From Candidatus Tumulicola sp. (GTDB taxonomy: Bacteria > Vulcanimicrobiota > Vulcanimicrobiia > Eremiobacterales > Eremiobacteraceae), in contig DATNNM010000011.1 in NCBI GenBank assembly GCA_035601835.1, positions 186,001 to 250,000 of the forward strand: a stretch of DNA of 64,000 nt, written 5' to 3'. Shown here piece after piece: positions 17,667 through 25,174 of this stretch. The notes under the pieces are model-generated. The model saw only the letters and a program-made list of their open reading frames with translations. It did no database searches and had not been told where the DNA came from. Numbering within the stretch: position 1 is the first letter of the stretch; every line of letters begins with the position of its first letter. Both the position numbers and the translations under genes were made by a program.

Positions 17667-18293
17667 ATGAAGTGCTTTCACTGCGGCGGTACCGTAGATG
17701 TCGGTACGATTCTCTGTCCTCATTGCGACAATCCGACCGCTAGGGCTGAAGTTGACCCTGATCTGTCAGAATGGTACGGGCACGGCCTCATGGACCGATT
17801 TGAAGCCCACATGAAGATTGAAGATCCCGTCGGTGCCGTCATTAGAGGGCATCTTTATCTGGAATCCGCTTTTTCCCGAGTGCTTTCGCGGGCCGTTTTG
17901 AGTCCGGATGCTCTCGCACTCGCAAAGCTGTCGTTCAATCAAATGGCGCGGATGTGTTGCGCGCTTGGCATCCTCGCTGGCGATGATGTACCCTGCTACC
18001 TCGTGTTGAACAAGATAAGAAATCGGCTCGCGCACGAACTTGAGACAATGGTGACAGATGCGGATGCGACAGCACTTAAGGAGTCGTTCTCTGCTCGGCA
18101 ACAAAGTTTGTTTGAATCACCCCACAACAAGCAGGACGTCGACGATATTCGTCGGTCGATCCGGATCATGTTCATATCGCTTCTTAGGCAGGGCGAAAAC
18201 CTAGACGAGCAACAAGTCAAGGGTAAGGCGCTTCATACCCGGGTCGAACGGTTACTTGCGCGCCCAAATCTCAGAGGGCCGAAGTCTGAGTGA
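17667..18293 (+). CDS. Zinc-ribbon plus HEPN-like protein, third gene of the Pycsar operon
   Basis: A 208-residue protein only 7 nt after the cyclase gene. It opens with a zinc ribbon (C3-x2-C6 and C17-x2-C20, MKCFHCGG...ILCPHCDN). A helical domain follows in which VLNKIRNRLAHE (R118-N119-x3-H123) is the HEPN Rx4H signature, placed at the expected point after two long helices. Canonical Pycsar loci have two genes, so this is an unexpected addition. It could be a nucleotide-responsive RNase, a regulator of the cyclase, or an unrelated gene placed by chance; the tiny spacing favours co-translation. Confidence 0.7.
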   Translation: MKCFHCGGTVDVGTILCPHCDNPTARAEVDPDLSEWYGHGLMDRFEAHMKIEDPVGAVIRGHLYLESAFSRVLSRAVLSPDALALAKLSFNQMARMCCALGILAGDDVPCYLVLNKIRNRLAHELETMVTDADATALKESFSARQQSLFESPHNKQDVDDIRRSIRIMFISLLRQGENLDEQQVKGKALHTRVERLLARPNLRGPKSE

Positions 18294-18382
18294 AATCAGA
18301 CCAACCGAAGGACGAATCCTGTACGCGCCGTGCTAACGGAGCCATTTGAACTTGTATCCGCGCTTGCACGTGCCTATCTCTT

Positions 18383-19735
18383 TCAAATAGCGTCCAGAAT
18401 CGCGTATGCGATCTCTGATTTCGCGATATCGCCATGTGATGTGATTGTCGGCTTCGGCGGTGGGCCATCACCGTTAAGATTCCGTATCCACTGCCCAGTT
18501 GGAAGCGCTTGATACACAGCTCCTACCGGCGCAAGGTCGTCGTTGAAGGCCTCAGGTGTGTGCTGCGCGCCGTTACGACCCATGCCGCCATAGGTGTCAC
18601 CCGGCCCTCCAACCAGTGCGGCGGCTGCCTGATTCATTAATCGCGAGGCAAGCGGATATGCTAGGCCGACCGCCATATCGTGCAAGCTGTGCGTAATAAG
18701 AACCGGGCCATGGACCTCAGGAGCGGAGACGACGTTGCGAAAGGCGCCGTCCACCCCCTGACCATTCCAATTCTGAGCAAGGCCATTGTGCGAATAGGCG
18801 GCCTGCAGAAGCGACATGCTTGACAAACCACGCGAGCCGGCCGGAAGTGCGCTGGCGGCGGCCGTAACGAGACGGCCCCCGAATGAGTGACCGACTAAGT
18901 GCACGCGAAGACTTGGAAAGCCCACAAGAATCTTTTGGACGGTGTCTTTTACGCCGCCGGATCCGATGATCCCCGCCCTATCCTTCATGGTGTAATAGGT
19001 GAGAAGGTTTCCAAAATTCGCGGCTGCCTGTTTGATGCCACTAATGACATTGCCAATAAAGGACGTGGCCGATCCAAGCGCTGCACTTTGCCCGACGGGA
19101 GGTAGCACCGGCATGATAGGTATCGAAAGATTTTGAAGTACTTGATGACCATTGAGAGCGGGGTCATCGAGCGCCGCGCGCGATTCATCGAGACCCTCGT
19201 CACGCGGACCTCGAGGAGGCGGGAGCAGCGACTTGAGTGCGAAAACGAAGTCGTTCTGCGCACTTTGACTGACTTCTAGATTGGGAATTTGGTTGCGCGC
19301 GTGGTCAATCTTAGCGGCGCTCTGTGGGTCTGGAAATAGCGTCTTGAGACCATCAAGCACAGAATTGAGCGCTGCATCGGGATCTGCGAGCGCCGCTGCA
19401 CCTCCGGGTATTTCTGTGGGTTCCGTGAAGCGTTTCGAAGGCCAAAAGATTGTCATGATGGCGATCTTGCGGTTCTTAAATTTATTTGCATAATATTGTC
19501 GGAGCATCGATTGGACGCTCTGAAAGAACTGAGCGTACAAGGCCCTCGCCTCATCAATGTTATTGTTCCACCCGTGTGAAATGATGAATAGGTCCGTGGT
19601 GCCTGACGCCGGCGTCTTCGGGTCCGACGAAGCCAGGTTGGCGAGCATCTCACTCTCCGCAGCCGGGTCTAAAAGATTGCCGCCGGTGTCGTACATGATG
19701 TCGAATGCCGGAAATCCGCCGTACGTGTTGAGCAT
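18383..19735 (-). CDS. Alpha/beta hydrolase (lipase/esterase-like)
   Basis: The 450-residue protein has the nucleophile elbow GHSFGG (Ser284) preceded by LRVHLVGHS. Early in the protein TDLFIISHGWNNN is the oxyanion-side strand and loop. Candidate acid and base are in LITHSLHDMAVG and ITSHGDIAKSE. There is no signal peptide. A glycine/alanine-rich region (residues about 205-250) separates the halves. It starts 8 nt after the stop of the subtilisin-like gene, so it is the last gene of that operon. The substrate is unknown; phospholipase or esterase activity is the family default. Confidence 0.75.
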   Translation of the reverse strand: MLNTYGGFPAFDIMYDTGGNLLDPAAESEMLANLASSDPKTPASGTTDLFIISHGWNNNIDEARALYAQFFQSVQSMLRQYYANKFKNRKIAIMTIFWPSKRFTEPTEIPGGAAALADPDAALNSVLDGLKTLFPDPQSAAKIDHARNQIPNLEVSQSAQNDFVFALKSLLPPPRGPRDEGLDESRAALDDPALNGHQVLQNLSIPIMPVLPPVGQSAALGSATSFIGNVISGIKQAAANFGNLLTYYTMKDRAGIIGSGGVKDTVQKILVGFPSLRVHLVGHSFGGRLVTAAASALPAGSRGLSSMSLLQAAYSHNGLAQNWNGQGVDGAFRNVVSAPEVHGPVLITHSLHDMAVGLAYPLASRLMNQAAAALVGGPGDTYGGMGRNGAQHTPEAFNDDLAPVGAVYQALPTGQWIRNLNGDGPPPKPTITSHGDIAKSEIAYAILDAI

Positions 19736-19743
19736 GTTTTCTC

Positions 19744-21240
19744 CTAAACCGATTGGAGAAGGTTCATCATGTCGACCAGTCCCCGACCCTGCAGATTCGG
19801 GTCGCGTTTGAGGCTCATCGCGGATTGTCGGATGAGTTCGGAAATCTCGAGAGCCTTGCCGATGAACTCGGGGCGCACCGAAAGGAAGCCGGCGATGATA
19901 CCCGACACGTGCGGCGCGGCCATGCTTGTTCCAGTATCCTCAATGTAGTCGAAAGACTGAGTAGCCGCACTCGGGGGGACCTTCAGCTTGCTCTGCCCAG
20001 TTGCAGCGGAGATGATGCTTTCGCCGGGTGCGATAACGTCGGGTTTGGAACGGCCGTCACTGGTGGGACCTTTCGAGCTGAAATAGGAGACTCCGTACTG
20101 ATGCGGTTTTTCTCTATCGGTCGACCCAACCGTAATGGCCAAATCAGCATTTCCCGGATCGTTCACGCTCATCAATTGGCCGGCTTGCGACGAGCCAACG
20201 GTGCCGGCGCCGGCATTTACCATCGTGGTGACGTAGCCAGTATTGCCGGCGGCCACGACAACCACGACACCCTGTAGAACCAAGCGATCCACGGCCTTGC
20301 ATACCGGCGTTTGACCACATCCATACCACCTTGGGTCGAATGGGTATCCCGCGCTGATGTTGAGCCCATGCACGACAACCTTGCGTCCATAGTCGTTCAG
20401 TAACTCCACGTACTCGAGTGCCTGAATTAGTGAGGTCGCATCGCCGTTGCCATTGGCGCCGAGAACCTGCAGACTCACCAGTTTGCACGTCGGCGCCATG
20501 CCCTTAATGCCGGGCACATCCTTCAAGACGAACTGAGCATTCCCAGATTGATCCGGCGCCTGACATGCAGCTTGGGGTATGGCGTCACGCGACCCGCCAG
20601 CGACGATTCCCGCCACATGCGTTCCGTGACCAAACGGGTCACTTCGTGGGTCGCACCCCGGAACAAAGGACTTATGTGCATCGGCTATCGCCGCGGGCAA
20701 GATAAGGTTCTGGTACTTGGAGAAATGCGGGTGATCTGCTTGGATCCCCGAGTCGACGATCGCCCAGACGATGCCTTTGCCGCATGCTCCATACGCTCGC
20801 TGCGCCGCATCGGCTTTGACGGTGCAAATAGAGGCGGTCGTCAGGGGACCGATCTTCATCGACTCCCAGACACGGAAAATGGCTCGCGCCGGTCGGCCGG
20901 TGGTGGCATCGCTCACGCCTGAACCATCGCGGCGCGCGAGAGCGAGAATTTGGTCTGCGGTAAGCGACGCGAATACGTACGACCGACTAGGTTGGATTTG
21001 GTTCCGAGACAACGCATCGCTTCCAGCGATCTCGGCAACGAGCGCGATGATCGCACCTCGCGCCTTAGAGATCCCTCCGGCGTAAGCATAGTTCGCTTCG
21101 ATAATAATGTCGAATCGAGGCGGTGTCGCTAGACGGGCTAGGCAGCTCTCGTTGAGCCTTGACCGAAGAGGTTCAGTAATGATGGTAGGCGCGAGATTGT
21201 CGACAATTTCTTCCTTGCGCTTGTGGGGATCGTCGAGCAT
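19744..21240 (-). CDS. Subtilisin-like serine protease (S8 family)
   Basis: A 498-residue S8 protease with all catalytic elements: D163 in WAIVDSGIQADH, H205 in GHGTHVAGIVAG, oxyanion N333 in AAGNTG, and S439 in DTGTSMAAPHVSG. The N-terminal 150 residues are a propeptide-like domain. I see no Sec signal peptide, so it may be cytoplasmic or exported by another route. A cysteine-containing insert (GCGQTPVCK) lies near 308. It sits between two small genes and an alpha/beta hydrolase on the same strand. Cytoplasmic subtilases next to hydrolases occur in some defence and processing loci; no such role is proven here. Confidence 0.9.
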   Translation of the reverse strand: MLDDPHKRKEEIVDNLAPTIITEPLRSRLNESCLARLATPPRFDIIIEANYAYAGGISKARGAIIALVAEIAGSDALSRNQIQPSRSYVFASLTADQILALARRDGSGVSDATTGRPARAIFRVWESMKIGPLTTASICTVKADAAQRAYGACGKGIVWAIVDSGIQADHPHFSKYQNLILPAAIADAHKSFVPGCDPRSDPFGHGTHVAGIVAGGSRDAIPQAACQAPDQSGNAQFVLKDVPGIKGMAPTCKLVSLQVLGANGNGDATSLIQALEYVELLNDYGRKVVVHGLNISAGYPFDPRWYGCGQTPVCKAVDRLVLQGVVVVVAAGNTGYVTTMVNAGAGTVGSSQAGQLMSVNDPGNADLAITVGSTDREKPHQYGVSYFSSKGPTSDGRSKPDVIAPGESIISAATGQSKLKVPPSAATQSFDYIEDTGTSMAAPHVSGIIAGFLSVRPEFIGKALEISELIRQSAMSLKRDPNLQGRGLVDMMNLLQSV

Positions 21241-21291
21241 GTCTCATCCCTCCTGGGGTCCAACGGCTGCGCGCGCTTTCCGGGCCATGGG

Positions 21292-21678
21292 CTAAATCCC
21301 GAGATCCCCGCAGGCAGACCCTATCGCAGTCCCCGCCGCTACGACGTTCCCAGATGCGGCCGCTACAATGAGTTTGCCGACGTTCGTCGCCAACGACACG
21401 AAACGAGTCACATTTGATTGTTGCTTTGCAAGCCGTTGAGACGCCGCATCAGCTTGAGTGGTGAAGGCCGTCAGACGCTGCAGCGCGTCGGCGGCCGCAG
21501 CCAATTTCTGTTCGACATCTAATGCATTGGCCTGCATCGCGTCGGTCAGGAGCGCATTGATCACTCGAGTCAGGGAGGCGGCGTTTGCCTGACTCTCCGG
21601 TGACGGATCTGCCGAGGCTGAGTTTAGCAATGGAATTAGATTGCCGGCGATCGCGTTGAGAGCTCGGGCTAGGTTCAT
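21292..21678 (-). CDS. Small helical hypothetical protein
   Basis: A 128-residue alanine-rich helical protein (NALDVEQKLAAAADALQRLT then TTQADAASQRLAKQQS) ending in a glycine/alanine-rich hydrophobic tail (LIVAAASGNVVAAGTAIGSA). It lies 9 nt after the stop of the lipoprotein gene upstream and about 50 bp before the subtilase, so it is part of the same operon. The tail could insert in a membrane. I do not recognise a family. Confidence 0.55.
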   Translation of the reverse strand: MNLARALNAIAGNLIPLLNSASADPSPESQANAASLTRVINALLTDAMQANALDVEQKLAAAADALQRLTAFTTQADAASQRLAKQQSNVTRFVSLATNVGKLIVAAASGNVVAAGTAIGSACGDLGI

Positions 21679-21687
21679 CTGGTTCCC

Positions 21688-22551
21688 CTATTTGAACGCT
21701 TTCTGAAGAGCACGAATGTCCGGTCCGTACTCGGCAGCATACCCGCGGATTATGCCCGCGACATCGGCCGTTCTATTGTTCTTGATAGCCTCAGCGATCT
21801 TGTGGTGGGTTGCGCTGATCTGATCCAAAGCCGCGATGTAATTGGCGATTGCCGCTTGTTTGTCATCAATCTTGGCTTGCTCTTCTCGCTCTGTTTCACG
21901 GAAGGTGAAGGCATACAGCGTCTCTAGACCAGGCTTTGCTCTGGCAATATTAGGTTCGAAAAAGAGTTTGACCGCTGTACGCTCCGAAGTCAGCTGATTA
22001 ACATAGTTTGTTCGCGCCACTTCCTTCAGCGTGGCGATCAAGCCGTTGAGACTCGCGTCGACGGCCGGAATGACGGTTGCCAGTTCCTCGCGACGCTTCA
22101 CTTTGAAAAAATTGTCAATCAGCGACTTGGTGAACCCCGTAGCCGCTTTGAGTTGGTCGGCCTTAAAAGTCTTGGTGACCCCAGCATTGCCAAGCGTTTG
22201 AAAGAAATCGGAAATCCCGTAATCACCGGGATCACTTGCACCGCCCGCGAGCGCACCGAGCGACGCGATGTACGCCGTAACAACCGAGTCGGCCGATGTC
22301 CATTGGCGGGCCGCTCTTGCCTCTTCAGCGCAGTCTGAGAACGTATTAGGGTCTGCGGCGCGCTGCCATCCCACTGTGCGGACGCAGCTTTGATGAAAAT
22401 CCTCACTAAGCGACGCAAAGGCCGCCTGAGAATCGCCAACGCTCTTACTTAGTGCGGCGAGTGCCTCAAGATCAACATTTTGACGACACCCGGTCAAGAG
22501 CGCGACGGCCACCAAGACGAAGAGAGAAACGCAAAGTCTTCCGAAACGCAT
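21688..22551 (-). CDS. Helical lipoprotein
   Basis: A 287-residue protein with a lipoprotein signal (MRFGRLCVSLFVLVAVALLT then GC, lipobox LLTGC, lipidated C22). The mature part is helical with long amphipathic segments (TREEQAKIDDKQ-like and ALDQISATHHKIAEAIKNN), suggesting a coiled-coil envelope protein. It is the first gene of the minus-strand operon continuing to the small helical protein, the subtilase and the hydrolase. Function unknown. Confidence 0.65.
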   Translation of the reverse strand: MRFGRLCVSLFVLVAVALLTGCRQNVDLEALAALSKSVGDSQAAFASLSEDFHQSCVRTVGWQRAADPNTFSDCAEEARAARQWTSADSVVTAYIASLGALAGGASDPGDYGISDFFQTLGNAGVTKTFKADQLKAATGFTKSLIDNFFKVKRREELATVIPAVDASLNGLIATLKEVARTNYVNQLTSERTAVKLFFEPNIARAKPGLETLYAFTFRETEREEQAKIDDKQAAIANYIAALDQISATHHKIAEAIKNNRTADVAGIIRGYAAEYGPDIRALQKAFK

Positions 22552-23179
22552 ACTGGTCCCTTACCGGTACCAAAGAAGCGGATGCAAGCCAAGCAGTCAC
22601 ACCCCATCGGGCCCCAACCGGACTCTTTCTTAGCCTGGGACCCAAACGATGCCGCCGGTGTACCCCTAGTTTACCGGAAAACGGTTGTGACGCCACTAGT
22701 GATGTCCGCAAACTTTAGCTCCTCAGCTGGACTGGCCAGGGACGAATTACCGATGGCTAAGGTAGGTCATTTTCTCCGCGAATGTGCGATGCCCACGGGG
22801 AGAGGGTAGTGATTCTCCGCCCCTTGGAGATACTTGAGTCATCTTGGCCCTGACTCACCCCGTTGCTGGACAAGCTGGGATGAGTGAGAACCTGGCTCTC
22901 GAACTGCGCGATCCAAGCCTTCGGCGATAGCCGTAGTGCACGCGCGTCTCCGCGATCGCCTTGATCTGCAGCTCCAACGTTGTCTTCCTCAGTCAGGAGT
23001 CTGCTCGTGCACAGGTCCCGGTTGAATTTGAGGGCATGCACGTGCAGGTTGCTCCAAACGGAGCCTTTTCGTGAATTGGCGCGGGGACTAACTTTGCGCG
23101 CTATAGCGTGGTCCGAGCGGGCGCCGCGCTACGAACGAGAATGTAGCATAAAATCTCATTTCAGGTCAACTTGTCCCCT
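22552..23179. other. Non-coding interval with a dispersed-repeat copy
   Basis: About 630 bp without a credible gene. Positions about 22689-22721 carry the 33-bp segment CACTAGTGATGTCCGCAAAC and flanks, which recurs near 25080-25107 and, inverted, near 37563-37590 and 46872-46900. About 75 bp further on, GCGAATGTGCGATGCCCAC (22778-22796) also recurs just before the secretin gene (25171-25189). The two elements together mark a degenerate repeat family. Confidence 0.5.
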
Positions 23180-24085
23180 TCAAACGCGGTTTTGAACAAC
23201 TATGACGGTCGGGACCGGCGCGTCGAGATTCCCGAACACGTGAGCCTTGTTGAGGCCATCGAAAAAATAGAGAGCCGATTCGCGGTCGCCGGTGGCCAGA
23301 TTCAGAGCGTCAGTACAATCCATCCCACCATTCTTGACCGGTCGCACCATCAACTGCGCCAAGTCATACAAATGCGCCGGCGTTGTTGCAAGAAAATGCA
23401 ATTTGCCCGATCGGTCCAGTGCGGTGAGAAATCTCGCCAGCCTGGGATGTGTGTCCTCCCTCTGCAGGATCCCGACGACGCCATGTGGCTCGATGACGAC
23501 CGGCCCAGATTGTACGGCCTCTCGACATGTACCCTGGCGATATGCGCCGACATGGAATATCCTGGCCCTGCCAGTTTGATCAATGCAAAAAACACCGGTT
23601 GCCAAACTCTGTTTCGGATTCAGGGCGGTCACCACTTTGTTATTGTCCACGACCAAACCAAGTGCTGCGGGCAAGGCCGGGTCTCCAGAAGAAGCTCCCG
23701 CATTGATTGCTATTATAGGGTGTAGAATGCGGACCACCTCTCCTATCGCGTAGGACTTATAGGTAGATTTGTTATCGAAGCCTAGTACATCGATCACATG
23801 CGTCTCAAGCGCATCTTGATCCAGACTGATGTCGTCGATTGTTACGGGGCCCCCGATGCCGTCGAACGTGAATCGCTTGTATGTGACGTGGCGTGGTATT
23901 GCCACTACCAGGTTTTTCACCTGAGCTTTCGCCATCGGCATCTCACTCGGCTGTTGGGAGTCGGCAGATGTTGATCTTGGTTGGCTCGAACTGGAACAAC
24001 TGATCTCGATGATTGCCATAACGATGACGCAGCAGACAAGACCAAAAGGTGCACTTTGGACGCGCAAGGGGTTACCTTCCGTCAT
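23180..24085 (-). CDS. Phosphodiester glycosidase-like lipoprotein (NAGPA/DUF2233-type)
   Basis: The 301-residue protein starts with a signal (LVCCVIVMAIIEISC) whose IEISC could be a lipobox. From residue about 110 it follows the NAGPA/DUF2233 pattern: HPIIAINAGASSGD, then LGLVVDNNKVVTAL, a VQSGPVVIEPHG segment, and a DCTDALNLATGDRESALYFF block in place of the usual NLDGG. The family hydrolyses sugar phosphodiester bonds and is common in bacterial envelopes. The changed NLDGG region makes activity uncertain. It is followed on the same strand by the lipoprotein-subtilase operon but separated by about 630 bp. Confidence 0.65.
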   Translation of the reverse strand: MTEGNPLRVQSAPFGLVCCVIVMAIIEISCSSSSQPRSTSADSQQPSEMPMAKAQVKNLVVAIPRHVTYKRFTFDGIGGPVTIDDISLDQDALETHVIDVLGFDNKSTYKSYAIGEVVRILHPIIAINAGASSGDPALPAALGLVVDNNKVVTALNPKQSLATGVFCIDQTGRARIFHVGAYRQGTCREAVQSGPVVIEPHGVVGILQREDTHPRLARFLTALDRSGKLHFLATTPAHLYDLAQLMVRPVKNGGMDCTDALNLATGDRESALYFFDGLNKAHVFGNLDAPVPTVIVVQNRV

Positions 24086-24123
24086 ACTGATTTCCCCGAC
24101 AAAGGCCGAAGGCTGCCGACAAC

Positions 24124-24747
24124 CTATTGATTCCTTACGATGATTATCATGTTCAACCTCAGCGGGGCGGCAATTACCTCACCTGGCAGGAGTCTGATCT
24201 CAAGCGTGTGGATGTCACCGCTGAGCACTCCATGTTGTGCGAGGCTTGGTTCACCAACCAGGGGTGGGTTGAGTTGGATGTCAATGTCTTTATTTTCCCC
24301 TGGAGGTGGCATGATTGTCTGTCTCTGGTCTTGGGTCGGGTCTATCAGTCGGTAATTGTCGGCCAGGATTAGAATCCTAGCACTAGATGTGGAGTCGGCG
24401 GTGCCCCTGAGTTCGACGTCTTGATCCGGCGCGGAATAGAAGTACATCACTTGCGGGGCTTGCGGGGCTTGTTCGGGCGTGGTCGGGGTTACGGGAACGA
24501 AAATAAAGGTTTTTGTGTAGCCCGAATCCACCAAATGAACCCATTTAGTGCGAACTTTGTCCATCTCGTCATCAACCTGTTTGTGTACGCCGAATAAGTT
24601 GTCGGCGATACCGGGCGTGTACGAACTCTTCCCCGCGATGAGCAGCGCAGAAATCAGGGCTGTCGCCACAAACATCACTATGGCTGCAGTTCGAGCCGTC
24701 TTGGCATCCAATAGGTCGCTCACGATCTTCACGCGCCCTACCCCCAA
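24124..24747 (-). CDS. Single-pass membrane protein
   Basis: A 207-residue protein with one membrane helix near the N-terminus (AAIVMFVATALISALLIAG, residues about 20-38) and a C-terminal extracytoplasmic domain of about 165 residues rich in proline and beta strands (FIFVPVTPTTPEQAPQAPQV and DNYRLIDPTQDQRQ). It lies 38 bp upstream of the phosphodiester-glycosidase-like gene on the same strand, so the two are probably co-transcribed. No family recognised. Confidence 0.6.
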   Translation of the reverse strand: MGVGRVKIVSDLLDAKTARTAAIVMFVATALISALLIAGKSSYTPGIADNLFGVHKQVDDEMDKVRTKWVHLVDSGYTKTFIFVPVTPTTPEQAPQAPQVMYFYSAPDQDVELRGTADSTSSARILILADNYRLIDPTQDQRQTIMPPPGENKDIDIQLNPPLVGEPSLAQHGVLSGDIHTLEIRLLPGEVIAAPLRLNMIIIVRNQ

Positions 24748-25011
24748 ATCCCTCGGCGATTTCCTGCCGCACGCGCTGCCTAGTTCAAGGGTACATCAAA
24801 CCGGAAATGTGCGCAAGATGCTAGCAGCCGGAGAGCCCCTAAGGCGGTGTTTCACTGCGAGACCGCCGCTTTTCGGTTGCGAACTAAGTAAGGATGACGT
24901 CGCGTTTCGCTTTGTCGCTCGCGGTTATCGTTGTGACAGCCGCGCGGCCCTCTCGCCGCGCCATTGCGAAAACATTGCCAGCTTCATTGCGGCGACAACA
25001 ATATACCGGTT

Positions 25012-25107
25012 CTTGGAGCTAAACCAGGCTCTCACCCGTATGCCTCCACGATTGAGTTTAACAGAGAGACGTCGCGGGGCCACTAGTGAAGTCCGCAAAC
25101 TTAAGCC
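25012..25107 (+). repeat. Dispersed repeat, copy 2 (with a second copy inverted at 46872-46970)
   Basis: The 96-bp stretch beginning CTTGGAGCTAAACCAGGCTC is about four-fifths identical to the reverse complement of 46872-46970, and its last 30 bases recur at 22689-22721 and 37563-37590. In both long copies it can be read as LNQALTR-x-PPRLSL-x-ERRR-x-A-x-SEVRKLK, so it may descend from a coding sequence. It lies in a 427-bp interval (24748-25174) that otherwise holds nothing coding. Confidence 0.6.
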
Positions 25108-25174
25108 CTAGCCCACGGCTGAAAATGCAGACGAAAGGATATTTATTCGATAGGGCAAGAGGGTCCAGCGGCGA

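Noticed and set aside
22757-23041. 94-codon minus-strand frame
   Set aside because: Low-complexity composition, no ribosome site and overlap with the dispersed-repeat region.
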